Shown here piece after piece: positions 21,624 to 44,933 of a DNA stretch of 64,000 nt. Each line of letters begins with the position of its first letter. The stretch's first letter is position 1. The DNA is taken from assembly GCA_001683735.1 (NCBI GenBank), contig LUGG01000001.1:434001-498000 (forward strand), written 5' to 3'. Source of the DNA: Grifola frondosa. Its lineage: Eukaryota > Basidiomycota > Agaricomycetes > Polyporales > Grifolaceae. The position numbers and the translations under genes are program-made. The notes beneath the pieces were generated by a model. It ran no database searches. It was not told the DNA's origin and saw only the letters and a list, made by a program, of their open reading frames with translations.

Positions 21624-22576
21624 GAGTAATATCTCGCACCTGCCTAGAGTGTACATAGTAATGAAACTGGATTTGTGAATGCCTGTCGAGAGTCCATCCA
21701 TATATGTTCTTTTTTGTATTAGCGCGTTCTGAATCAATGGAGACCAGCTGTCTCTGTCCTGTTCAAGCATCAGCGACCTGGTCCTCGAGATTTAAATTCT
21801 AATCCAGACATTGCACTTGAGACTCAAATTACTATGATACGAGGCCGTTGTTCAAGCCGATCACCAGCGCTATCGTCGAATACATGTATAACATTGTCGC
21901 CCGAGTCGCAACGTCGCGTTCTATAACACAGAAGGACTCAAACCAAGATATTGGATATTGCGGTACTACTATACCACGATATGAAGTTTTGATTATGTCG
22001 TGTCGCAGCAGTATTTCCCAACATCGAAGGTTCATATGACGCAGAATGAAACCATTACGATGACGCAACAGTGCTGTACACGATGCAATCGGAGGTGATG
22101 CTGTAGACATGGCCCTTCATTGTAACGTCAGTCGACTGTAGTAACATAGTAGCAGAAAGCGTCGAAACAACTTAAAGGGCAGCCATCGAACTCACGCTAC
22201 AGCGACGTATAGACCCGCGTCGCTAGGAAGCGGCGTTCAGATCCGGCAAATCCGACATCGTCAGGTCGCAGATGGGTTATAAGTACCTTCCCGTGGATTC
22301 CCTGTTGAATATTTCCAATCAATGTGTCTTTACAGAGACAGAACAGATGGCAACGACGTGTCGGCCAAGCGTCGAGGGCTCTGTGCATAAAAGACGTTGT
22401 AGGCGACGGTGTCAAGCAGCAGAGCACGGTCGTTGCATGTTGCGCGTGAACGTCTGAACTTGTAAAACTGATCGGAATCCAGATCGGCGATCGCAACTGC
22501 GTGTGGTTGAGTTCGACTTGAGGAGTTATACCACCACCATCTCTATTTCTCTGAACTATCACGCCTACAATCCACC
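21624..22576. other. Intergenic region
   Basis: Lies between the E2/U-box gene and the kinase gene, with the kinase promoter expected at its right end. Short open frames on both strands have no recognisable protein character. Confidence 0.45.
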
Positions 22577-25500
22577 ATGCAAACTCGCTATTGCAACACG
22601 GCGGATACTTCAGATGCTCCCAAGGATCGTCTTCAATATAGTCTTCCTTCTAACCCAAACGTCGGCGTGAGTGAACACTTCACTTTGCGGCGTCTGCATC
22701 ATGGCTTACTACCGGTTCCTGAAGTCAAAAACACCGTCATCTCATGGGGGAAGCACTCCAGGATGCATCTTTGATACTCTGGAAACTCCAAATTTCGACT
22801 CGCAAGTCAGAATTTTCCTCATAACTAGCTCTTGTCGTCCTCACATATTGATGAATAATATTATAGATCAACTTCATTGGTACAGAATCTTATGACCCGT
22901 TCATTACTTCCCAAGGTGGAATGCGGATAGGACGTGGACATCAATTGAGGATCGAGCTATTTCCGATTTGAGCTTCGAAGTGAAGGCGAGTCATTAACTA
23001 CACTTGTTTCGTGCGTGCATGTCTCGATCTAATAATCTAATATGGTAGAATGTGGATGATCCCAAAGAGCTCGATCCAGAGTGGGAGGACGATGATGTCG
23101 ACGTATGTTCAATCGATATTCACGTGTTTCAGTCAGTAATGACCTATTCCATGGTCTAGGAGGTTATGGTTCTCTCACGGAAAATAAAGAGAAAACCCTC
23201 AGTGTAATCATGGAAGGCTCAGAGGCTCATACTTTTGATTCATCCAAGGTTGGGCCTTTGTCTTTGAGATTCCCCTCCCTATACTGATGGTCGTAGGGCA
23301 AGAGAGTAGCTTCATCGGACTTCGAATTGTTACACATCATTCGCGTCAATCACACTGGAGATATTTACTTGGGAAGGAAGAATGACACCTCCGCGCTGTT
23401 CTCTGTCAAAATGACCAAAAAGGCACCACATATGTCTTCAGATAGTGTTCTCTATATGCGCACTGAACAGGCCGTCCTAAGGCTTCTTACCGAGCGTCGA
23501 GTGTCATCCATGGTTAGGTTGCACTGGAGCTTCGAGGATGAGCAGTCTTTATATTTAGTTATGGTGGGTGCGCAACTTTATACTGTCGATGGAATGTTCA
23601 TTGTAATGCATTAGGACGCATGCGCGGGAGGCACCCTGAGAGGCTGGATTGCTAACAATGGGCCTCTTCAACCGAAGCTGGCAGTTGCTTGTGCAACGGA
23701 GCTGGTATGTTTTCCCCTTCGGCATCTGACTTTTTTATTAATACATATGCATGTCTTTCTTTTGTAGGTCGGAGGCCTATGCGCTCTCCATGCGGCAGGT
23801 ATTATCCACCGAGATTTGAAGCCAGAAAGTTTGCAGATTGGAAAGGACGGTCGTATCCTAATTACCGACTTCGGTTGTGCAAGGCTCCTCACTCATTTCA
23901 GGCAGACTTCGGATGAAGGCGACGCTTCATTAGCCTGTGGAACGAGAGAATTTCAAGCTCCAGAAATCATCCTCGGATGGGCGCACGACTACGCTGTGGA
24001 TTGGTGGAGTTTCGGGCTAGTAATGCATGCGATGTTGACAGGAGAGGTGCTGTTCGGTTTTGAGCTTCATCAACCGAATCATCGGGCTGAAGCGTTGTAT
24101 AGCATCCATTTACGGACGTGATAGGCGTCACGCGTCCTTCAGTTCTGCAAGCCAGAATCTTGTACAATGATTCAAGAAGCTCCGCTCGGTCCCCTGTAGA
24201 TTCGACTGCATCTGATCTGATTACCAAAGTACGTGAAATCTTGATTTCTCCATGCACATTGAACACATCTACATGCATCATAGTGTTTGCAACGGAATCC
24301 CGCCCTACGACTCGATGTCCGCGGCATAAAGACCCATGGCTATTTTGCTCACGTGTAGGACTTTATCCAACATTGGTACTGATCGAATAATTGACCGTGA
24401 ACGTTGATAGGAACTGGGCAGACGTGTTAGAAGGGAGAATGCCAGGTAAGCAAGTGGTCGCGAACGTCTATTACGGCCGATACAACCCTCACGCAACATG
24501 CCATATAGCGCCTTTCAAACTACAAGATCCAGCACAAATTACAAGTTATCACGGTCGTGAGAAGGCTACCGTCAGTCCCCGCAGTCGGGACCACCGTCGC
24601 CTTGGATCTGGGGCCTTTTCATTCTCTTGGGCTCAAGACAACTCTTCTATTTACTCTCTCGGCGACGCTAATCTGACTGGGCTGCAGACTGATCCTGGCA
24701 CTACGTATTCGAGAACATCTGAGGAAGTGAACTTGAGCTCTTTGGGCACTGGCAACAAGTCTCCGTTTTCGACATATCTAGCCAACTTGGACAGAAGAGC
24801 CACGGCCGCTAATGGTTCCATTCCTTCGGAATTTGGTGGACGTCAAGATGGAATGCCGAAGGTGTGCGACCGGATGGGACGCTTCGCAAGTACTCAAGCC
24901 TGAACTTCTCCTTGGATACGCTGGCCTCAGCGCCGTCGTTTGAACCTGAGGACGGGCCTTCTCAAACAGTCCCGGACAAATTACCCAAATCCTCATCTAT
25001 CCACTGTACCTCTCCCTTCAGTGATCACGAAGGTCCTTCGAATTCACCCCGCCCCCAAAATAAGTTGCGCAAGAAGAGCCGCCCTGACAGCACGCCGATC
25101 TTACAGTCGGCGCCAGTGTTGGAGCTTCCGCAGGGAGTGGAGCAAATCGGCAACGGCATTGCATACACCCGGAGGACTGATCTTCAAAACACCCGTCTCA
25201 CGATGGCAAGCCTCACCCCGCGGACGTGCCATGCATTCTTCTCGAGCGGACGGTTTCATGGACTGACGCCGAAGCTGAACAAGAAGAAGACCGCTAGCGA
25301 CCGGAAAGACCAGGCACAGCAGTCGAAGGGCGGCGCGGTGATGAACGGGAACGACGAGAGCGAAGACGCGATGGACGCAGTGATGCGCGAGATTTATGGC
25401 AGCAATTGGAATGTCGGGCTCTCCGCGACCGAGTTGCCTGGCGCTGGGGTTTCCCCACGCGGGTATTCTGTTTCTGCGAAGCTCGGCGCGACACCGAGGG

Positions 25501-25631
25501 CGGGCTTGGGATGGGCCGAGTCCGCGTTGACGCGGTACGCGACACCTCCTGCGGATGCTTCTACTTTGGGCCCCGACAGCACTCTTCGATTGGTTTCGCC
25601 ATCTGCTAGTAATCCTGGTTTGGGACTCTAG
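22577..25631 (+). CDS. AGC-like Ser/Thr protein kinase with a degenerate glycine loop
   Basis: The N-terminal part (from MQTRYCNTADTSDAP) is not recognised. The kinase domain starts near 23300: the loop IRVNHTGDIYLGRKN lacks a normal GxGxxG, but the catalytic Lys is present in FSVKMTKK. The catalytic loop is IIHRDLKPESLQI, the magnesium loop ITDFGCARLL, and the activation end CGTREFQAPEIILG, followed by DYAVDWWSFGLVMHAMLTGE. This is AGC-like. The region RNPALRLDVRGIKTHGYF closes the kinase domain, and a long Ser/Pro-rich tail to 25629-25631 follows. A base appears missing near 24861, where the frame moves from MPKV to RPDGTLRKYSS. Exon limits at 22.7-23.1 kb are uncertain. Substrates are unknown; it could be a weak or regulated kinase because of the loop. 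Confidence 0.7.
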
Positions 25632-25907
25632 GTCGACTGTCACACTGGATGGGCTCTTGTTTTCTCTTGTCTTTGGAATGTACATCGCCTTTTTTTCGCT
25701 CTCGTTGATTCATAAAGTTCCATCCTGAATACACTAGCAACTTGTCTAATAATCATACAGAGCCTTTATTGTATGTATAATACTTACGCCGCATACAAAT
25801 TAAGATTATGATTGCCCCAATCGGTGCGATAAAGTAACTTTAGTACACATCGGAAGAATACAAGCTGATGTACAAAACAATAAATCAGACAGAGAATGAT
25901 GAATGCA

Positions 25908-28096
<2,189 letters not shown>

Positions 28097-28645
28097 GAGG
28101 CGTCGCTGACTGAATTCCAGGTGGAAGGGTTCACAAGCGAAGAAGCAGATAGGAACCAGTAGAGCAGGAACGAGCCTGTAGTTTAAAAAGTGCTACACGT
28201 TGCGAGATGTTGTCGTCAATGATCGTTACAGAAGGTTCTCCGCAGTAATTTACAGTCACCAGGTCTTCGAATTACATGGAAGGAGAGACCCAAGACGACA
28301 CAAGGCATGGATGAGACTCGGTCAACCAAAGCGCTCGAACTCAGACCACTTTTCAATATCCTCATACAGAACAATGGCTCAAATCGTGGCCACATATCGT
28401 ACAAAAGTTTCCCAGCAAATGATAAGCGAACCTTAACAAACAGACGTCCGGATTGCTCCTGCTTTCCTGAAGGAAAGCTGATCTACTTTCACAATGGCAG
28501 ATAATCGGATCATGAAACCGTGTAGATAACATGCGAGCATGGGCTTGGCGTATGAATCGGGGGCATGCATAGCATAGGATACAAGTAAGACGTGGAAGAA
28601 GAGGACGGCGATAAAGGACGGGAGGATGGCGGTAAGTGAAGGTGA
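28097..28645. other. Intergenic region between ESA1 promoter and RPL19 3' end
   Basis: About 550 bp, upstream of ESA1 and downstream of RPL19, both on the minus strand. No coding frame is supported. Confidence 0.45.
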
Positions 28646-29347
28646 TTACTCTTTCAGGGGTGTCTCGTGCTCAACAGCAAGTATCGCCTGTCTCTTCTCC
28701 TGCACCCGAACCGCACGACGCTCACGAGCAGCCTGGGCGAAATATGAATTTCGACAGCTCAACATAGTATCCGATGAGACGTACCTTGTTCTTGACACGG
28801 CGCGCCTCCATCTGGTCAGTGAGGACTTTTGTCCGGGTCTTCTCCGCCTTCGCCTTGTGAATGTACTCCATGAGTACACGCTTGTTCTTGAAGACGTTAC
28901 CCTTTGATTTCTGGTAGAGCGAGTGATAGCTACATGCCGCCGGTGCCTCATAGATGAGATCCATCCCATACCGACATAGCTTGAGACTCACAGGTGTTTA
29001 TCAATCTTGCCCGCCTCCCGGTACTTCCTCAGCAGCCGACGCAGCACTCGCTGTCTCCTCATCCACTGCACCTTCGTGGGCATACGCGCATCGGCAGTAC
29101 CCTTCCTCTTTCCGGGGCCGGTGTGACGACCCTTACGCTTCGCCGCCAGGAGATCCCGAGTACGCGCGCGAGAGTGAACGGTCGTGGGTTTGATGATGAT
29201 TCGGCCGTCCTTGATCAGCTTCTTGACATGCGTACGGGAGTTTGCATTGCCAATCTCCGCCTGCTCGTTGGGGTCGAGCCAGATTTTTCGCTTGCCGACG
29301 CCAGCGACGGATGCGGCGAGGCGCTTTTGAGACCGGAGATTGACCAT
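28646..29347 (-). CDS. RPL19: 60S ribosomal protein L19 (eL19)
   Basis: The sequence [20 protein letters not shown], then [35 protein letters not shown] and [20 protein letters not shown], is unmistakable eL19, a structural protein of the large ribosomal subunit that forms an inter-subunit bridge. Three coding exons: the first ends at KIDKHL, the second covers [19 protein letters not shown] to RRVKNK, and the last is [18 protein letters not shown] to a TAA at 28646-28648. Frame is intact. The start ATG at 29345-29347 is preceded by a likely leader intron (29353-29419). Confidence 0.95.
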
Positions 29348-29352
29348 GACGT

Positions 29353-29419
29353 CTGCAGCGACAGTAACACGTTAGAGAACATGTTCATCTAGAGATTGTC
29401 GGACCAGCAGCAAGCTCAC
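29353..29419 (-). other. RPL19: Probable 5' UTR intron of RPL19
   Basis: On the minus strand AACAAG/GTGAGC opens and CTGCAG closes a 67-nt interval ending 5 nt before the RPL19 ATG. Leader introns are common in fungal ribosomal protein genes. Inferred from splice consensus only. Confidence 0.5.
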
Positions 29420-30801
29420 CTTGTTCTTGAGGAGGATCGATAGGGTGCGATGTCCCTCCCTCAACTGTAGCTCAGGGAGTGCTTACATAATGTCAGCCAC
29501 CCGGATAATACCGAAACCTTAATGTCGGATCTGCACAACTCAGCCAGGAGACGGTTTCGTTTCTGCTTACTGACCGGCTTCGTCTTTTTCTGCTGCCGGA
29601 TGATTCTCAAGCCTGCTGAACCACGAACGTTTTACATGCCAGGACTTGCTGCTTCCTTACCGATTGCAAATATTGCGGCTTGAATTCAGAGTCCTAGCGT
29701 CTTTTTTCTCAGAAGAGGACGGTCACACTTCTTTCTCGGGCAGTCTGGGCGAGTCTCGGACGTTGCGTTTGTGGCGGAATGGTCAGGAATACTGCGCTCC
29801 AATGTTGAGAGAGGTCTGAAGGTGTTCGTCCGATTCCCTCCGATGTGATGTTATATTGCGATATCATCGATTCCAGTAGGCTATCTATACCTTGCGATGA
29901 GAGACGCGTACTCTAGAGACTTGCAATCTCAGCCTTGCATAGCATGACAACATTCGTGTGCTGAGTGGACGGTGATAGCACGGTGGGCGTATGGGAAATG
30001 GTAGTCGCGGTTCTATGGCGAAAACCGCGCGTTATCTCGAGGCCTTGAAAAAGGCCAGTGCCACCACATCATCCGACCTGTCTGCTTCGCTGTATTGCCT
30101 ACACGTGAGACATCTGGGTAGCTCGGCAAATGAATGTTTTCCATCAGACGGGACATTATAGACTGGATAACGTGTCGGGATGATTCTTGTCTTCACTTCC
30201 ATCACCTCGTGTGCGAAGTGTCCGAACCGATACACAACGATACATACACGAAAAGTACGTGAGCTGTGGCAGGGTTGCGCGAGGGGGTGCTTGCCACGCT
30301 GCATGACGGTTTTATGTGTAAATGTTGGAATGGAACGTGCACGGCCTGCCATTCATAGCCTGCCAATACTTGTCTGCCAATTTCCGGATGCCAGCGGTTG
30401 TGGCAAAGCATATGTTTAGCGCCCGCCACGTTACGTAAGCTGCTGATAAAAGCATTCGTTGGTGGCGCAAGCAAGCCTTTTGCTCCGGTTCATTTCAGCC
30501 GCGCACCTCTCTCTCCTCTCAGCAACTCTTTTTCTTTCCTCATCTTCCAAGTAGCCTTTTCAGGGCTTTGGCGAGGGGGTTTCGCCCACTTCCGCCCTCT
30601 CGCGCCCTCCATATCCTCTTCTCGCTCTCCCCAGCCCTCCTCAACCGTGTCTGCCGTCATGATGTCTCTATAAACACGTCCCATCGCCACGAACTCTCCG
30701 AATACCTCAATCTTATCATCTTCACTACCACGAATACCGCATTAACCTTACAAACCTCACCTTTAACGATCATATCCACACACTTTTCCTTATCATCTTC
30801 C
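29420..30801. promoter_or_regulatory. Divergent region between RPL19 and HAL-type kinase
   Basis: Nearly 1.4 kb with the RPL19 promoter on the left and the kinase promoter on the right. A pyrimidine-rich stretch at about 30500-30640 fits a fungal transcription start region for the plus-strand kinase. No gene of its own is supported. Confidence 0.45.
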
Positions 30802-32716
30802 ATGACCGATTCTACCGAGACCTCTCAAACTGAGGGCGAAGGAACCGAAGGTTCAGATAAACCACCGCATGGTAACGTCCACTTCCACTCCTCCCATTCC
30901 AAACGTATCTCATCGTTCCCTCTAAAGCGTGCGTCAACGGCAGCAAACAATTACATCCCCCACCCCTGCCACAGGTGGCCCCAAGTGGCATCCCTGAGCT
31001 GGAACAAGAACACATCCCCTTACCGCCTCCCGACACACATCTATACTTGAAGCAGCCGGGTCACACCCGAAAGAGCCTCGAAGAGATGCACAAGCTTGGT
31101 AAACTCGACAAGCTCGACAAACTTGACAAGCTGTCGCTCAATGGTACCCCCACGTTCAGCATGACTCTTCATCAACCACAGGCTCGATCACGCCATCCAC
31201 CAGCGAATCCCCTTCGGTTTCCGAATGCGGGAGCTGGAGTGTTCCCTCCACACAGCCCCCGAGCAGGGCGCCCAGCATGTCCGCCGGTCTGTCTGGCGGC
31301 AAGGTCATCCCGCCGCCTTCATCACAAATCAAGCCCGCCACGAAGAAGGAGCAGTCACCTCCATCTACCGCCCCGCGGATATCGCCGACCTCTTCTACTG
31401 GTGGAGATTTGGCGCCAGCGGGCACCACCCGTGCCAAGGGCCCTCCTTCGGTCCATTCCGACACCTCGCACAAATTTACCCTCAAAGACCTGCTGGGCAA
31501 CGGCCCGAAGCTTGGTAGGAAGTCGTCAGCGCGCTCTACTGCGAGCAGCAGGAGGTCGGATTCGGATCGTGGTGGGCGTTCGACGGCGGGTGACAGCACC
31601 GTGAGCCTGCTAAAGAAGTATGGTGTGTGTGAGAAGGTTGCTATCGGGAAAGGTGCGACATCCGTTGTTCGTCTAGCGCACAAGTGGGATCGCAGCGAGG
31701 AGAAGTTGTACGCCGTCAAGGTACATATCCGATTTTTGATTTCGCACATATACGTTAGTTGCTCATTTAGACTATAGGAGTTCCGAAAGCGGCGGAAGAA
31801 CGAGTCAGAGAAGGAGTACGTCAAGAAGCTTACCGCTGAGTTCTGTATTTCTTCGACGTTGCATCACGTAAATATCGTCGAGACGGTCGATCTCGTTCAA
31901 GATGAGAACCGGCACTGGTGCGAGGTCATGGAGTTTTGCCCAGGGGGTGATCTCTATGCAGCAATCAAGAGAGGAGGCATGTCGCCGAGCGAAGTCGAGT
32001 GCTGCTTTAAGCAGATCTTGACTGGTGTCGGCTATCTACATAGTCAAGGTGTGGCCCATCGTGACATTAAGCCCGAGAATCTGTTCTTCGACATGAGGGG
32101 TCATCTGAAAGTACGTCGATCCATCATATCGCTCTTGTCAGATCAGCTCATCAACTGGTTGCAGATCGGTGACTATGGTGCTTCAACTGTATATCGCCTC
32201 CCGTGGGAGTCGACGATCCACATGTCCACCGGGCTTTGTGGCAGTGAGCCTTACATTGCTCCAGAGCAGTTTTTAGGCAAACGTAAGCAGTTGAACTTGC
32301 ATTTTCCGCAGTTCTACACCTAATTTGCTTGTCATCCCGGCATTGGGCGATCAGCCTACGATGCTCGTCTTGTCGATATATGGGCATGCGGCGTCGTCTA
32401 CTACTGCTTGCACTTCCAGGAACTCCCCTGGACTGTCGCGCAGCCCTCCGACAATCTCTTCTCGGCATACCTTGCCGCGTGTCAGACACCCTCGCAATCG
32501 TCGTGTCCTCCCACCATCAACAATCTTTCACCGCGGGCGTGCAGACCTGTCATTCGCAAGATGCTTGAACCCAATCCGAAGATGCGTTCGCTCATCGAAG
32601 ACATCATCTCAAATCCATGGATACAAAGTATCGAGGTCTGCCACTTGGTGCCAAAGCCAACACATGTCCACGTCAATGCGACTGAAATGGCTCAGGCGCA
32701 GCTCCAGGGGTTGTGA
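30802..32716 (+). CDS. HAL/SAT4-type Ser/Thr protein kinase
   Basis: From MTDSTETSQTEGEGTEG the N-terminus is Ser/Thr/Pro-rich and disordered, with a short Lys-Leu-Asp repeat. The kinase domain begins KYGVCEKVAIGKGATSVVRL; the ATP Lys is in LYAVKEF, followed by the family signature RKRRKNESEKEYVKKLTAEF. The catalytic loop is VAHRDIKPENLFF, the magnesium loop is IGDYGAS (DYG replacing DFG), and CGSEPYIAPEQFLG ends the activation segment. Then come VDIWACGVVYYCLHFQELPW and a stop at 32714-32716. DYG, CGSEPYIAPE and the RKRRKNE motif define the HAL4/HAL5/NPR1 group, which controls potassium transporters and nutrient permeases at the plasma membrane. Six or so exons; a base may be missing near 31166, or a 38-nt intron is used there. 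Confidence 0.85.
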
Positions 32717-33156
32717 CGGGAGGTTCCTAGGATTGTTTCATGCCGCGTTTCTCCCTACGGTCGTCAACCTTCTTGGACTGGAAGACGCGTTATGCTGTGC
32801 GGCCTGCCTTGTTTGATGACGTCTCTGTTGTTTTTATTGTTCTTCTCACCGCTTCGCTTGATGTAGATGTACTACTGCCCTTAGTTGACCGGCTTCTGAG
32901 TAGTGACGAAGCATTCGGGCTTTACTCCTATGTCCTAGCAATGTCACTGTGATTACTCTTCCTGGGACGGTTGTGTGCTACATGCCAGGACTAGCATCGA
33001 ATGTTGTATTAGTAATGTACTGTGTTTGTTAATACATAATAGTCGCTGTTTGCTTGCGTGTGTTTGTCTATAGCCTCCGATTTTAACAATGCCAAACAAC
33101 ACGAATTAGGAAACGACTTCTTGGTGGCTGTGGCGACAGGTCGGTCGCCGTCAACG
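32717..33156. other. Intergenic region between HAL-type kinase and VPS4
   Basis: About 440 bp holding the kinase 3' end and the VPS4 promoter, both genes on the plus strand. No coding frame is supported. Confidence 0.5.
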
Positions 33157-34852
<1,696 letters not shown>

Positions 34853-35357
34853 CGATCATTATTGTTTCTCTTTGTTCCATCACTGGGTGACAGTCACTGG
34901 TGTATGCGCTCCAGAGTTGTCGAATCTCACCGTAGTTTTGCGCCTTCAGATAAGCACTTTAGAGACGTTTTTTGCTATATATCAGCCTCAGTCTCATTGA
35001 AAGTGAAGATACCAAAGAAGCCAATCGGAATGAACAGCTATTATCTTGTAACCCTTCTACATTGTACAGCGAGATGCCTTCTGTACCTCCCCGAATGATT
35101 AACAATGCAACGACATCTTCTTAAGACCATAGGCGTATTCCCTCGCTTCCATTGAGATGTCTTGCCTCCATAGAGCAGACAACTTACAAGTTCATCAAAA
35201 ATCCAGTCTCAGGACGACAATATCAAGCGATATAATATGTATGACATTAATCTACAGGGCTTGCGTTGTCAGAGCTGGATAACGGTGGTAGTAAAAGCAA
35301 GAACGAGGAACCCGATGGCAACATTTATGACATGAAGAAAAGCATCCAAAGGCACTC
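34853..35357. other. Convergent 3' region of VPS4 and RPB1
   Basis: About 500 bp between convergent 3' ends, AT-rich. No coding frame or RNA gene recognised. Confidence 0.5.
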
Positions 35358-42013
<6,656 letters not shown>

Positions 42014-42479
42014 TATTGAGAGGTACGAAGAGACGGCAATACAGAGAGTGAGGAATTAGGGCTGAAAATCAGTAGAGGTAGACAAGTCCGTGTTCTAAAA
42101 CGATGCAGATGGTATTGGACTCCCGATTACAAACGATTTGAACCGTTCAGGAGGCTTTATGTTGATTTTTACACGATTCAGAACCAACCGTTCGCGACGC
42201 GTTGAAAGCCCTGAGACCACAGATATTCAGCAGAACAACAGGTACAGAGACACAGAGAGGTCCTGAAGAATGGTTGACAAGTAGCAAGCAGAATGCAGCA
42301 AGACGGTCAACAGCGTCGACGTGGTTGGGAGACAACCTGAGTGGGTCATGCAGGTCGGGGCCGCCCTTTGTCACCATCTGTCACGCCTGTGTCACATAAG
42401 TTACAAATAGTCACCGCGGTCAGCGCCCCCAGACATCAGCAAAGTACTGTGTGTCCCGTTCACCTCAATCGTCAACCTA
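42014..42479. promoter_or_regulatory. Divergent promoter region RPB1 / VPS27
   Basis: 466 bp between the two divergent start codons. No TATA box was convincing, as is common for housekeeping genes. Nothing else recognised. Confidence 0.5.
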
Positions 42480-44933
42480 ATGTCGTCCTACCTTAGTTCT
42501 TTGCTTTGGGGAGCGTCTCAGCTCGACGATGCTGTTGGTGTGTACTCAATTTGAATTTGTGTCGCGAGTCCGAAAGCTCATTACGAGTAATCTAGACAAG
42601 GCGACTTCGGAACTCCTACCATCCGGTGCTGAAGATATCGCCCTCAACCTTGAAATATGCGACCAGATACGCTCAAAGTCTGTTCCACCCAAGGATGCTA
42701 TGCGTACTCTGAAACGTCGGCTCAACCACAAGAATCCCAACGTCCAGCTGTTGGCGCTCGGCGTACGTGTGCATAGCTGCGCAAGGTTCTTCATCTAGTC
42801 CTGATAGTTTCCGTCCAGTTGACAGATGTATGCATCAAGAACGGCGGAGACCAGTTTCTTGTTAGATTGCATCTAGAGAGTTTATGGATAACCTAGTGTC
42901 TATCCTGAAGATGCCTGTGTTGAATCATGACGTCAAGAACAAAATCCTCAGATTGACCCAAGACTGGGCAACTGCTTTTGAGGGAAAGCCCACTCTTAGT
43001 TACGTCGGGGAAGTATATAAGACGTTGCAGCGAAGGGTAAGCGGCTACTTTGGCACTTCTCGCCGGGAAGATACTGATTAGTTCTACAGGTTTCAACTTT
43101 CCTCCGCGAGACCCAGCAGTGACTTCTTCCGCTATGGTGGACACACAAACCGCGCCAGAATGGATCGACTCTGATGTTTGCCTCCGGTGCAGAACACCCT
43201 TCACTTTTACCAACCGCAAGCACCACTGTCGGAATTGCGGACAAGTGTTCGATCAACAATGTTCTTCCAAATCCATGGCGCTGCCACATTTCGGTATCAT
43301 GCAAGAGGTCAGAGTCTGCGACAGTTGCTTCACGAAACTCAACAGGAAGTCGACCAAGTACGTGCTCCTTTTCCAATTATTGAATCCCTGACATCACCAA
43401 TCTGTTCATTATTTAGGATCCATCGTCCCTCGCAGAGCGTGTCGAGCTCTCGCCATCGCTCTGCTCGCGACCTCGCGGACGCCGAGCTCCAGCGTGCCAT
43501 TCAGCTATCACTGGAAGAGGTGGGTGCTGCTGGTGGTCGTCGACCTGGCTATGTACCGTCCCCGTCTCCGTGGCAGTCCTCTGAACCTCCCATTGTCGAT
43601 CATATGACACATCCCTACGCTTCATCTTCTCGATCTGAAGAGGAGGAGGAGGATCCTGACCTCAAGGCAGCGATCGAGGCCAGCTTGCGGGAGGCGAATG
43701 CGCCGAAAGCTAGTGCACCTGTTGTCATCGAACCCTCCCCGGATAGGTCATCTTCTGCATATGTCTCTGCACCAGGTTATCCACAGTCATTATCCTCCTT
43801 CCTCCGCTACTCCCAAACCTCGGTTACCAGTCATACCAAATTACGACCTGGAACCGTTGGAGGCTGATGCCATCCTGACCTTCAATCAAACAGTGGACCA
43901 GGTGCAAGCTCAAGGAGGGAAGGATATTGCGCGATACCCTGCAGTCACAGAATTGTTCGATAAAGCTAATTCGCTGAGGCCGAAGCTTGCTATGAATTTA
44001 AGCGACACGGGACGCAAAGAGCGTATGTCAATTCTAATTCATATTCTGACTGAGATCTCATCATTATCATGCAGAATTACTATCAGAAATGCATGACAAG
44101 CTATCGCAGGCCGTTAAGCTATACGATCAACTATTAACCGAACAGGTTTCTCACCCCCCGTGGCGATCTGCTTCGGTGGCCGCTTCGACAAGCTACCAGC
44201 AGGTTAATCCGACATATGCTGCTCGATATCAGACAGTAGACGGTTCCTATAACCAATGGTCCCCAGAGGTTCAGAGTCAGCATCCGACGTCTCCCGTGAT
44301 TCAAGGACAGATGCAGGCGGTGCAGTCATATTACGCTGCCTCTCAGCAGGCAAATGGTCCCTACGTCACATCACCAGTTGTGGAGTCCTACCATCAGCCC
44401 ATCTATCAGCCACAGCAAGTATCTATACCGCCCTCGCGATATCCCACCGATATCCAGCAGCAGTACCCGCCCGAGTCGACACAATATGCCATGACATCCC
44501 CTCCACCAGTGACTGTGCCACGGTATAATGCTGCGCCAGCAGCTCCCCAGCCGGCGGCAATACATCTGTCTTCGATTACTCCCGCACCAGTCTCGTTACC
44601 GACCGCCTCAATTCCCCCGCCACCTCAGTCTCAGCCTCAGCCCAACCTCAGCCTCAGGTTGCTCAGTCACCCCCTCCGGTGCTCTCCCAGCACACCTCGT
44701 CCCCTTCATTGACTCGACATAGTACCATCTCATCACACACCGTATCACCCGCGGCTGCGAACGCATATTTGTCTCGCCACAACACTGTGTCGCATTCTCC
44801 ACAACAATTTCAGCAAGTGGTAGTGCCGACACCCAACTTCCCTGCAGTGCCTACGTCTATTCCGCAGACATACGCATCATATGGTGCACCGGTGGAGACA
44901 GAGAGGAAAGAAGCGCTATTGATTGATCTGTAA
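42480..44933 (+). CDS. VPS27: Vps27, ESCRT-0 subunit (VHS-FYVE-UIM)
   Basis: After [19 protein letters not shown] the VHS domain begins ([20 protein letters not shown]). The FYVE zinc finger follows: [16 protein letters not shown], the PI3P-binding RKHHCRNCG and VRVCDSCF. Two ubiquitin-interacting motifs are clear: [14 protein letters not shown] and [16 protein letters not shown] coiled GAT-like segment and a long Pro/Gln/Ser/Tyr-rich tail lead to the clathrin-box-like end LLIDL. Vps27 sits on endosomes, binds PI3P and ubiquitinated cargo, and recruits ESCRT-I. One C is apparently missing in the run near 44643; without it the frame would end at about 44712. Starting at 42480 is chosen because the next intron (ending TCTAG) restores DKATSELL. 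Confidence 0.93.

Noticed and set aside
21832..22110. Small minus-strand open frame as a gene
   Set aside because: No family features and no conserved neighbour exons.
25101..25685. Antisense open frame of 194 codons opposite the kinase tail
   Set aside because: Composition is that of a reverse shadow and it overlaps the intact sense tail of the kinase.
29480..29700. Possible small basic-protein gene upstream of RPL19
   Set aside because: A short Lys/Arg-rich stretch is visible on the minus strand, but I found no start, no family match and the region fits an RPL19 leader or promoter.
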